The notes below the pieces were generated by a model. It was not told the origin of the DNA. It ran no database searches and was given only the letters and a program-made list of their open reading frames with translations. Positions 1-5,316 of a stretch of DNA of 7,429 nt are shown in pieces. The position numbers were made by a program, and so were the translations under genes. Each line of letters starts with the position of its first letter. Positions within the stretch are counted from its first letter, which is position 1. The stretch is from the NCBI GenBank assembly GCA_003448835.1, contig DLXM01000036.1:1-7429 (forward strand). Direction: 5' to 3'. The stretch is from Bacteroidota bacterium. GTDB lineage: Bacteria; Bacteroidota; Rhodothermia; Balneolales; HLUCCA01.

Positions 1-24
1 AAAATTTATGTGTTTTTTTACACC

Positions 25-38
25 ATAATCTTATACAA
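25..38 (+). repeat. 14-bp direct repeat, copy 1
   Basis: ATAATCTTATACAA occurs here and, identically, at 752-765. This copy covers the point where the truncated propeller frame loses its coding character: the in-frame stop is at 26-28 and protein-like sequence begins at about 38. The match is exact over 14 bp and then continues only weakly. It could mark a rearrangement junction or a shared leader or promoter sequence. Chance is possible in A+T-rich DNA. Confidence 0.5.
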
Positions 39-580
39 TCGAATCGGAGATAGTCCTCGGTTCCAAACTAGAAGTCGTCGAACAGGCTTATTTGGTAAAT
101 CAAGTTGGAAATAACTTTAGTATGTCAGCGATTCCATATGCACCAAAAACCCTCACAATGATGGATCGTCAGGGTAATTTGCATTTGTTAATGTTGGATG
201 AAACCACGATCCGTGTATATGACACCAGCATGGCGCTAAAGGATTCCACTGAACTTCGACTTGAGCCTGTGCCAACAACCGTAGCTGAGCGCGATACGGT
301 CATAGCGCGACGAAATCCATCTATGAGTAGTTTGATTTCAGCCAATTTCCCTTCTCATAAAACCCTGATTGAGTATTTTTTTGTGGATGAAGAAGGACGA
401 TACTGGATAAACACCAACGATTCACCGAAGTATGCGGTACTTGATGCGGACGGAAATCCACTTGGCAGCTTTGATCTCCCCGATGGACTCACATTACTTC
501 ATGTAGCCCAAAACCGGCTCTATCTAACCGACTTTACAAACGAGCAATTCAGCCTGGAAGTGTACGAAGCTCGCTGGTAG
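29..580 (+). pseudogene. C-terminal part of a six-bladed beta-propeller protein, 5'-truncated
   Basis: The open frame runs from just after an in-frame stop (TAA, 26-28) to a TAG at 578-580, about 183 codons. The residues look like the C-terminal half of the six-bladed beta-propeller (NHL-like, DUF5128-type) family. An IPYAPK segment at 131-148 is followed by blade strands such as DRQGNLHLL and TTIRVYD, then a YFFVDEEGRYWI strand and a VLDADGNPLGSFDLPDG strand, ending in VYEARW. Intact relatives are about 350-400 residues with a signal peptide, so roughly the first half is missing. Family-like sequence (VGNNFS) already lies upstream of the first in-frame ATG (122) and close to the TTG at 92, so neither start would give a whole domain. 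No signal peptide is seen. I infer a truncated remnant. The alternatives are a frameshift just upstream of the window, or a short expressed protein starting at 92 or 122. Its base composition resembles tsaD more than the two propeller genes downstream. Confidence 0.6.
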
Positions 581-714
581 TCAAAAAATTGTACGATGGT
601 CAATTTACGGTCGCCAATCTCAAAGTCCAGTGACAGCCTTGTATGCCTCCTTAAACGGAAGCAAACTTATACCATTACTTCTCTTCTGGATAGTGTCTCC
701 ACTATTTACAAATC

Positions 715-729
715 TGGAATCAGATTCCA
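715..729. repeat. Perfect 15-bp inverted repeat
   Basis: TGGAATC-A-GATTCCA is a perfect inverted repeat with 7-bp arms and a single central base. It lies 135 bp past the truncated propeller's stop and 22 bp before a TATAAT (751-756). No T-run follows, so it is not a typical intrinsic terminator. A one-base loop would make a poor RNA hairpin, so a dyad binding site for a dimeric regulator fits the geometry better. The function is inference only. Confidence 0.45.
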
Positions 730-751
730 AAATTGTAAAGAATTTCGCTTT

Positions 752-765
752 ATAATCTTATACAA
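752..765 (+). repeat. 14-bp direct repeat, copy 2
   Basis: This is the second exact copy of ATAATCTTATACAA (first at 25-38). The base before it completes TATAAT at 751-756, a -10-like hexamer, but no good -35 lies 16-18 bp upstream. It sits directly before the lipoprotein signal-peptide relic, much as copy 1 sits directly before the truncated propeller. Confidence 0.5.
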
Positions 766-832
766 GAAAATCCAAATCACTGTTTTCATTGTCACAGGTT
801 TATCCCTTTTTGCTGGCTGTAATTCAATATAG
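764..832 (+). pseudogene. Relic of a lipoprotein signal peptide
   Basis: Read from 764, the frame gives KKIQITV, then a hydrophobic core (FIVTGLSLF), then a lipobox ending AGC with the cysteine codon at 818-820, then NSI and a TAG stop at 830-832. This is the full layout of a type II (lipoprotein) signal peptide: basic n-region, hydrophobic h-region, L-x-A-G-C box. It has no ATG, GTG or TTG immediately in front, only an implausible ATG at 596, and almost no mature protein after the cysteine. I infer the start of a former lipoprotein gene whose body has been lost, possibly another propeller paralogue. The alternative is a chance resemblance in an A+T-rich spacer, or a tiny lipopeptide using a non-standard start. 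Confidence 0.4.
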
Positions 833-843
833 TGTGTTAGTTC

Positions 844-853
844 ATAACATGTT
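844..853. repeat. 10-bp repeat flanking the propeller pair, left copy
   Basis: ATAACATGTT here is identical to 3301-3310. The two copies bracket the whole A+T-rich tandem propeller pair, 75 bp before the first start codon and 9 bp after the second stop codon. The inner AACATGTT is itself a palindrome. It could be a target-site duplication, a recombination site, a shared operator or coincidence. Confidence 0.35.
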
Positions 854-927
854 CATGTAGGTTGATTACTCGCTCAAATTTATATTTATTAGATACTTCG
901 TCGTAATATTAATTAAGTCTTGTCGTC

Positions 928-2049
928 ATGGATTTTTCAAAAAGTATATCCTTCATTTCTTGTCTTCCGTTATTATTCGTTATTAGTTGCAGTACCGAGG
1001 ATCCACCTTCAAATGTGATTGAAACAACGGAGCTATCAAACTTTGAAACGTTGGTCAGCTTAGAATCTGAAACCCTGGCGTTACCGATTATCATAAAAGC
1101 ATTAAATGATCAAAGTTTCATAGTGTATGATATTGGAACAAATCAGGTACTAAAATTGGATGAACGTGGTTCAATTGTAGACTCCATCGGAAGAGTAGGT
1201 CATGGGCCTGGTGAATTCTTATTTGTAAATAGCATTTTTATCAGAGATGAAAAACTTTACTTAATTGAATCTCCCCAGATGTTAGCTCATCAATACAGCC
1301 AGAACGGGGAACTGATCTCAAGTTTCGATTTTGGTAAATTAGTTGGTAGGTCAGTGATTGCCCCTCGACCATATGGTGGTGTAGTCATGTCAAATGAAAT
1401 TGACAACCGACCTTTTGTGACATCACAAGGTGATCTTTTATTATCAAATTTAAATGTGGGTGTTGAAAGTAGATATCTTTTTCAATTAATTGATTGGGAG
1501 AATACTAATCAACTTTCTGAAATAGGTGAAGTCCCGGAAGGAAGCTCTTTTATTTTAGATATTCGGGAATTTAGAAATGAAGCTTTAAATGGAGATGTGC
1601 CGTCACTTTATAAAGCCAATAGTTTTCCGGTTCAAAATCATGCAAATCCAGATGAGTTATTTATCGTTTATAGTTCGATTTCGAGAATTGCCAAGTACAA
1701 AACTACCGGGGAGAAACTTTGGGAAAATGATATACAAAGTATTGAAGCGGACACGATAAGTACTAGATTTTTTGAACTGATGGGACGAATGAGCCCGGAA
1801 AACAGGACAGATCTTAAATATTATTCGTCGGGAGTCAGTAACGATCAAGGGGAATTGTTCCTTGTTGTGAACATTAGACCTGTAGTAATACACAAGTTTA
1901 ATAATACTGGGGAATTGGTCCATAAATATGTATTTGAATCCAAAGAAGTTGCACCGGTCCTTGATTTCGATTTCATGAATAATCGAATAATTGCGGCAAC
2001 TAATAACGGTGAAATTCGGATTTATCCATTTGATTATGACAAAAATTAA
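928..2049 (+). CDS. Six-bladed beta-propeller lipoprotein, tandem copy 1
   Basis: This is a complete 373-residue protein. The N-terminus is a lipoprotein signal peptide: a hydrophobic core at about residues 6-19 and a lipobox ending V-I-S-C with the lipidated cysteine at 21. The ATG at 928 places this signal correctly. No Shine-Dalgarno is visible, which is usual for Bacteroidota-like genomes. The mature part is a six-bladed beta-propeller (NHL-like, DUF5128-type). The diagnostic blade segment is QVLKLDERG followed by DSIGRVGHGPGEF at residues 85-97, and later blade strands include RIAKYKTTGEKLWEN and VVIHKFNNTGELVHKY. Such proteins are probably membrane-anchored, periplasmic or surface-exposed binding scaffolds; their ligand and any enzymatic role are unknown. 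It is followed after 129 bp by a close paralogue (2179-3291), about three-quarters to four-fifths identical by eye. Base use is more A+T-rich than in tsaD, which could reflect transfer or low expression. Confidence 0.9.
   Translation: MDFSKSISFISCLPLLFVISCSTEDPPSNVIETTELSNFETLVSLESETLALPIIIKALNDQSFIVYDIGTNQVLKLDERGSIVDSIGRVGHGPGEFLFVNSIFIRDEKLYLIESPQMLAHQYSQNGELISSFDFGKLVGRSVIAPRPYGGVVMSNEIDNRPFVTSQGDLLLSNLNVGVESRYLFQLIDWENTNQLSEIGEVPEGSSFILDIREFRNEALNGDVPSLYKANSFPVQNHANPDELFIVYSSISRIAKYKTTGEKLWENDIQSIEADTISTRFFELMGRMSPENRTDLKYYSSGVSNDQGELFLVVNIRPVVIHKFNNTGELVHKYVFESKEVAPVLDFDFMNNRIIAATNNGEIRIYPFDYDKN
1051..1116 (+). repeat. 66-bp block identical in both propeller paralogues, copy 1
   Basis: Positions 1051-1116 match 2296-2361 without a mismatch. 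A single difference (1050 versus 2295) interrupts a further 14 identical bases upstream. It encodes residues 42-63, just before the first clear blade. Elsewhere the two genes seldom share more than about 25 identical bases in a row, so synonymous positions are unusually conserved here. Confidence 0.8.
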
Positions 2050-2122
2050 TAAAATTGGGATAATCAGTGTAATAATTACCAAGCTTAGATAAATTCTTTA
2101 AAATTCACTAGCAACAGATTAG

Positions 2123-2151
2123 TTGATAGTTTGTTGTCAGTTTTATAGTTG
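2123..2151 (+). promoter_or_regulatory. Possible Bacteroidota-type promoter for propeller copy 2
   Basis: A TTG at 2123-2125 and TATAGTTG at 2144-2151 are separated by 18 bp. This resembles the Bacteroidota -33 (TTTG or TTG) and -7 (TAnnTTTG) elements, with one mismatch in the -7 box. The ATG at 2179 follows 27 bp later. The octamer GTTTTATA also occurs twice with an 11-bp offset (2140-2147 and 2151-2158), about one helical turn, which could be a regulator site. The evidence is by eye only in A+T-rich DNA, so this is weak. If it is wrong, copy 2 may be read through from copy 1. Confidence 0.25.
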
Positions 2152-2178
2152 TTTTATAACTTTCTAAAACTCAATAAT

Positions 2179-3291
2179 ATGTCAAAAAACACATCCTTTA
2201 TATTTTGTCTTCAGCTATTCTTCGTACTTAGTTGCAGTCCCGAGAATCCATCTTCAAATGTTATTGAGTCAACTCAGTTGTCAAACTTTGAAACCTTGGT
2301 CAGCTTAGAATCTGAAACCCTGGCGTTACCGATTATCATAAAAGCATTAAATGATCAAAGTCTCATCGTGTATGATATTGGAAAAAACCAGGTACTTAAA
2401 TTGGATGAAACTGGTGCGATTGTAGATTCCATCGGACGTGTTGGTCGAGGACCTGGTGAATATCTCTTTGTAAATAACATTTTTATCAGTGATGAAAATC
2501 TGTATCTCATTGAGAGATCCCAAATGTTAGCTCATCGATATAGCCAAGGAGGGGATTTGATCTCAAGTTTTGATTATGGCAAAATCACCGGTAATCCTCC
2601 AAAGCCGTTTGGCCCTTATGGATCTATCGTAGCAAATGATATTGACAACCAAACTTTTGTCACATCACAAGGAGATCTTTTATTATCAAATTTAGATATA
2701 GGGTCTGAAAGCCAATTTCTTTTTCAATTGATTGACTGGGAGGACAGTAATCAACTTTCTGAAATAGGTGAAATTCCCGAAGGAAGTTCCTTTATTTTAG
2801 ATATCCAAGAATTCAGAAATGAAGCGTTAAATGGAGATGTGCCTTCATTTTACAGAGCCAATAGTTTTCCGGTTCAAGATTTAGCTAATCCAGATCAGTT
2901 ATTTATTGTTTGTAGTTCTATATCGAGAATAGCCAAGTATACCTTAACAGGTGAAAAATTGTGGGAAAATGATGTACATAGTATTGAAGCCGATACGATT
3001 AGAACTAGATTTGTAGAATTGATGGGACGAATGAGCCCGAGAAACAGGACAGATCTTAAATATTATACGTCCGGTGCCAGTAACAATGAAGGTGATTTGT
3101 TCCTTGTAGTTAATATAAAACCGGTAGTTATACACCAGTTTAATCAAACCGGAGAATTGGTACATAAATATATCTTTGAATCTAGAGATGTTACACCAAT
3201 CCTTGATTTCGATTTCATGAACAATCGAATAATTGCAGCAACCGATAACGGTGAAATTCGGATTTATCCTTTTGAAAATGACAGTAAATAA
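2179..3291 (+). CDS. Six-bladed beta-propeller lipoprotein, tandem copy 2
   Basis: This is a complete 370-residue paralogue of the preceding gene. I chose the ATG at 2179 over an in-frame TTG at 2149 because it gives a compact lipoprotein signal: hydrophobic core at residues 5-17 and a lipobox V-L-S-C with the cysteine at 19. The ten extra residues from the TTG have no counterpart in copy 1. The mature protein is a six-bladed beta-propeller with the blade segment DSIGRVGRGPGEY at residues 83-95 and later strands such as EKLWEND and ELVHKYIFES. The alignment to copy 1 is nearly gap-free. One residue is missing in a poorly conserved loop (residues 135-154 here, 137-157 in copy 1). The last residues and about 10 bp past the stop (AATAAAATTG) are also shared, so the duplication probably included some flanking DNA. 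The location is probably membrane-anchored, in the periplasm or at the surface. The ligand is unknown. Confidence 0.9.
   Translation: MSKNTSFIFCLQLFFVLSCSPENPSSNVIESTQLSNFETLVSLESETLALPIIIKALNDQSLIVYDIGKNQVLKLDETGAIVDSIGRVGRGPGEYLFVNNIFISDENLYLIERSQMLAHRYSQGGDLISSFDYGKITGNPPKPFGPYGSIVANDIDNQTFVTSQGDLLLSNLDIGSESQFLFQLIDWEDSNQLSEIGEIPEGSSFILDIQEFRNEALNGDVPSFYRANSFPVQDLANPDQLFIVCSSISRIAKYTLTGEKLWENDVHSIEADTIRTRFVELMGRMSPRNRTDLKYYTSGASNNEGDLFLVVNIKPVVIHQFNQTGELVHKYIFESRDVTPILDFDFMNNRIIAATDNGEIRIYPFENDSK
2296..2361 (+). repeat. 66-bp block identical in both propeller paralogues, copy 2
   Basis: This is the partner of 1051-1116 and is identical over all 66 bp. It encodes residues 40-61 of copy 2. 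It fits recent gene conversion between the tandem genes, or a constraint acting on the DNA or RNA in addition to the protein. Confidence 0.8.
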
Positions 3292-3300
3292 AATTGTCAA

Positions 3301-3310
3301 ATAACATGTT
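3301..3310. repeat. 10-bp repeat flanking the propeller pair, right copy
   Basis: ATAACATGTT repeats 844-853 exactly. It lies 9 bp after the second propeller stop and 60 bp before the tsaD start, so it also falls in the presumed tsaD promoter region. If the segment between the two copies were an insertion, removing it would rejoin the 844 region directly to the tsaD leader. Confidence 0.35.
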
Positions 3311-3369
3311 AAACATATAAATCTGCTTTTGTTGCAAGTCCAATTATGGAATTTCCGTATCTTGGGGAC

Positions 3370-4368
3370 ATGAATATTTTAGGTATTGAATCTTCGTGCG
3401 ATGAGACGGCCGCTGCGGTGTATAGCGACCATGGACTTCTCTCGAATGTGATCGCATCGCAATCTATTCACCGAAAATTCGGTGGAGTGGTGCCGGAATT
3501 GGCATCCCGCGCTCACCAAAAAACTATCTGGAGTGTTACGGATCAGGCGCTGAATGAAGCAGGCATGTCTATCAATGACATTGACGCTATCGCAGTGACG
3601 CACGGTCCCGGTCTAATGGGTGCTCTGCTTGTCGGATTGAGTTTCGCTAAGGGACTATCTCTAAGCCATCAAATACCGATTATCGGTGTGAATCACATCG
3701 ACGCTCATATTTATGCAAACTTTATCGAGGAAACACCGGTTTACCCCTTTCTGGCTCTGATTGTTTCAGGCGGACATACCCGTCTGGTTGTGGTCAAGGA
3801 TTTTCTAAAACACTCGGTGCTGGGTGATACGCGTGATGATGCAGCGGGTGAAGCGTTTGATAAAACGGCTAAAATTCTGGGAATCGAGTACCCCGGTGGT
3901 CCCCGAATGGATAAACTGGCTCAAACGGGCGACATTAAATTTGTGAAATTTCCCCAGGCACTGCTGAAGGACGGCTATGAATTTAGTTTTTCCGGACTCA
4001 AAACTTCTGTTTTGTATCACCTGGAGGCCATTTCCGAGGCAGATCGTGAACAATATCTGACGAACCATCTCAACGATTTATGCGCTTCTATCAGTCATGC
4101 CATCACGGAAGTTTTAATCAAAAAAACGGAAAAAGCACTCCATGAATTTGGACTCAAATCATTGGTTATCGCCGGTGGAGTGTCCGCCAATAGTATGCTA
4201 CGCTCAAAGATGGAAAAACTTGCACAGAAAAGTGGAGTAAAATTATCCATCCCCAAGCCAGTATATTGTACAGATAATGCCGCTATGATCGCTGTGACGG
4301 GATACCTTAAAGCGAAGTCCGGACAATTTGATTCTCTCGAACTGGAACCATTTGCCAGTATGCATTAA
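3370..4368 (+). CDS. tsaD: tRNA N6-adenosine threonylcarbamoyltransferase TsaD
   Basis: TsaD (older names Gcp, YgjD) transfers the threonylcarbamoyl group from threonylcarbamoyl-AMP to A37 of ANN-decoding tRNAs, making t6A. It acts in the cytoplasm with TsaB and TsaE, with TsaC or TsaC2 supplying the intermediate. The protein is 332 residues, near the usual 330-345. The family signatures appear in order: LGIESSCDET at 4-13, GGVVPELASR at 38-47, HGPGLMGALLVG at 78-89, NHIDAH at 108-113 with metal-binding His109 and His113, SGGHT at 133-137, GDTRDDAAGEAFDK at 152-165, FSFSGLKT at 205-212, GGVSAN at 269-274, and CTDNAAMIA at 300-308 with the third metal ligand Asp302. I chose the ATG at 3370 because family members begin two or three residues before LGIE. 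The in-frame ATG at 3346 would add eight atypical residues. GGGG at 3364-3367 lies too close to be a normal ribosome binding site. No tsaB or tsaE gene is in the window. The gene is intact with no missing key residue. Confidence 0.97.
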   Translation: MNILGIESSCDETAAAVYSDHGLLSNVIASQSIHRKFGGVVPELASRAHQKTIWSVTDQALNEAGMSINDIDAIAVTHGPGLMGALLVGLSFAKGLSLSHQIPIIGVNHIDAHIYANFIEETPVYPFLALIVSGGHTRLVVVKDFLKHSVLGDTRDDAAGEAFDKTAKILGIEYPGGPRMDKLAQTGDIKFVKFPQALLKDGYEFSFSGLKTSVLYHLEAISEADREQYLTNHLNDLCASISHAITEVLIKKTEKALHEFGLKSLVIAGGVSANSMLRSKMEKLAQKSGVKLSIPKPVYCTDNAAMIAVTGYLKAKSGQFDSLELEPFASMH

Positions 4369-4420
4369 TTGGATTTTTTAGTTTTTGGATGTGTTTTTTG
4401 GTTAATCTCGCCTATTTTTG

Positions 4421-4489
4421 AGCACTTTAGCACTTTAGCACTTGAGCACTTGAGCACTTGAGCACTTGAGCACTTGAGCACTTGAGCAC
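4421..4489 (+). repeat. 8-bp tandem repeat (AGCACTTG/T), about 8.6 units
   Basis: Two units of AGCACTTT (4421-4436) are followed by six units of AGCACTTG (4437-4484) and a partial AGCAC (4485-4489). Within each type the units are identical. The array lies between tsaD (stop at 4366-4368) and the start at 4514, beginning 52 bp after the first and ending 24 bp before the second. The unit contains no inverted repeat, and the array contains TGA stops when read through, so it is neither hairpin nor coding. Homogeneous short units of this kind usually arise by slipped-strand replication and vary in number between strains. Its position in the presumed promoter or 5' leader of the next gene could make expression depend on copy number; that is inference. 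Confidence 0.93.
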
Positions 4490-4513
4490 AATTTTAATCC
4501 TGAATTGAGTAAC

Positions 4514-5164
4514 ATGACCCTTTTTAAACTGATTTTTGAACATGATATGGTGCTGGATGCCGAAAATCCGGCAAAACATAAAAAGGAACCATCCACACTC
4601 GATGATTTTCTAAAACCAGCGAAGACGTATAGCCGATTTTATTTTTCCGCGACGGACATGAATTCCATGAAATTTGGATTGGATGTCGTGCCTCAATCCA
4701 ATTTATTATTTCAGGCATTTAAAACTGGTTTAGGCGAGTCACGTTTTATGCTTTCGGATGGGAGCTCGGACGAAGATATGCAGTCCGCACTGGATAAAAC
4801 GCCATTCGGTGGCGCCATCGTCGTTCTAAAAAACGAAAATGTAGTCTCAACATTTCCAAAATTCTCGGGAAACGACAATCCGGATGAAAAAATTGCCGAG
4901 CTTACAAGAATACTGGACTTAGATCATTTAGTTTTGTTTAAAATTCCGTCTCCCAATGGGATAGACCTTCAATTATATTCAAAAAAGAACATTTACAGAG
5001 ACTTTTTTTATCAGTTTAAACCATTGATAAATAATACACTTAGATTCTTTAGTATCAACGGTAAACGACTCAAGAATCAGCGATTTCTGTACTTTGAAAC
5101 CTGGAGTCTGGATAAACCACCGCATGGGTTTGAAGAAGTATTTGAAGACACCGCATTTTATTAG
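4514..5164 (+). CDS. Protein of unknown function, 216 residues
   Basis: I do not recognise the family. The ATG at 4514 gives 216 residues. A TTG at 4505 would add only three. A weak GAG lies 4 bp before the ATG. The codon pattern and composition look genuinely coding and resemble tsaD. There is no signal peptide, lipobox or membrane segment, so it is probably cytoplasmic. Visible traits are an acidic N-terminal half with a charged linker (AKHKKEPSTLDDF, about 20-32), a hydrophobic strand-like GGAIVVLKN at about 99-107, a second strand-like LDHLVLFKIPSP at about 135-146, and an aromatic-rich C-terminal third (YRDFFYQF, RFLYFETW). It seems mixed alpha/beta, but I can name no catalytic motif. 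It is 145 bp downstream of tsaD with the octamer array between, so co-transcription is uncertain. It is followed by the leader of the TonB receptor. Confidence 0.82.
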   Translation: MTLFKLIFEHDMVLDAENPAKHKKEPSTLDDFLKPAKTYSRFYFSATDMNSMKFGLDVVPQSNLLFQAFKTGLGESRFMLSDGSSDEDMQSALDKTPFGGAIVVLKNENVVSTFPKFSGNDNPDEKIAELTRILDLDHLVLFKIPSPNGIDLQLYSKKNIYRDFFYQFKPLINNTLRFFSINGKRLKNQRFLYFETWSLDKPPHGFEEVFEDTAFY

Positions 5165-5190
5165 AATTTTCTCTGAAATAATTAATACCG

Positions 5191-5221
5191 TTTGACAAGA
5201 CGTATAATTCGGTTATTTTAA
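5191..5221 (+). promoter_or_regulatory. Possible promoter of the TonB receptor gene
   Basis: TTTG at 5191-5194 and TATTTTAA at 5214-5221 are separated by 19 bp, matching Bacteroidota -33/-7 spacing, with four of six conserved -7 positions. The same bases also read as TTGACA (5192-5197), 16 bp, TATTTT (5214-5219), an acceptable sigma-70-type pair. Transcription would then start near 5226-5230, giving a leader of about 90 nt that begins at the hairpin at 5228-5243. The assignment is by eye only. Confidence 0.4.
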
Positions 5222-5227
5222 TTCATT

Positions 5228-5243
5228 CTGGAAGGGCTTCCAG
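5228..5243 (+). promoter_or_regulatory. Perfect 7-bp inverted repeat in the TonB receptor leader
   Basis: CTGGAAG-GG-CTTCCAG is a perfect inverted repeat with two central bases, or a 6-bp RNA stem with a GGGC loop. It lies 74 bp before the receptor's ATG and close to the inferred transcription start. No T-run follows, so it is unlikely to be an intrinsic terminator for the upstream gene. It could be an operator dyad or a 5'-terminal stem-loop that stabilises or regulates the mRNA. Confidence 0.5.
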
Positions 5244-5307
5244 TCAAAACGTGTCTAGCCTTTTCATCGATCGTCAAACCAAACCACAACAACAAAAACA
5301 AATCAAC

Positions 5308-5311
5308 GGAG
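5308..5311 (+). promoter_or_regulatory. Shine-Dalgarno for the TonB receptor gene
   Basis: GGAG lies 5 bp before the ATG at 5317, inside an A/C-rich unstructured leader (5276-5307). It is the clearest ribosome binding site in the window and fixes this start, which also gives a proper signal peptide. Confidence 0.6.
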
Positions 5312-5316
5312 TACGT

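Larger units (their letters stand above)
581..927. other. Gene-free stretch between propeller genes
   Basis: These 347 bp hold no intact gene I can support. An ATG-led frame at 596-832 has no ribosome binding site and a basic, low-complexity composition over most of its length. Only its last 23 codons resemble a protein, a lipoprotein signal peptide described separately. Other contents are a perfect 15-bp inverted repeat (715-729), the second 14-bp direct repeat (752-765), a small inverted repeat ACATG-TT-CATGT (847-858), and the 10-bp ATAACATGTT (844-853) that recurs after the propeller pair. The last 60 bp before the 928 start are strongly A+T-rich and must contain that gene's promoter, but no convincing -33/-7 or -35/-10 pair stands out. 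Confidence 0.6.

Noticed and set aside
596..832. ATG-started frame of 78 codons after the first stop
   Set aside because: It has no ribosome binding site, and the first 55 residues show no protein-like pattern. Only the last part resembles a signal peptide, which I list as a relic.
1657..2082. Long minus-strand frame opposite propeller copy 1, with a similar one opposite copy 2 (2944-3300)
   Set aside because: Both lie antisense to the same conserved sense region, so their resemblance follows from the paralogy of the real genes. Neither has a domain or start signal.
2149..2178. TTG start for propeller copy 2
   Set aside because: It would push a good lipoprotein signal inward by ten residues that have no match in copy 1. 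It also overlaps the candidate promoter.
3346..3369. Upstream ATG for tsaD, adding eight residues
   Set aside because: Family members start two or three residues before LGIE. The extra residues are atypical and have no ribosome binding site.
4369..4420. T-rich stretch after tsaD as an intrinsic terminator
   Set aside because: Several T-runs occur, but I could not find a G+C-rich stem before any of them.
4421..4489. Octamer array as a CRISPR array or iteron origin
   Set aside because: Units are contiguous with no spacers, which rules out CRISPR. Iterons are usually 15-22 bp and lie near a replication gene, and none is here.
5192..5208. TTGACA and TATAAT as a -35/-10 promoter pair
   Set aside because: The two hexamers are perfect, but only 5 bp apart, far below the 16-18 bp required. 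I prefer pairing TTGACA or TTTG with the TATTTT at 5214.
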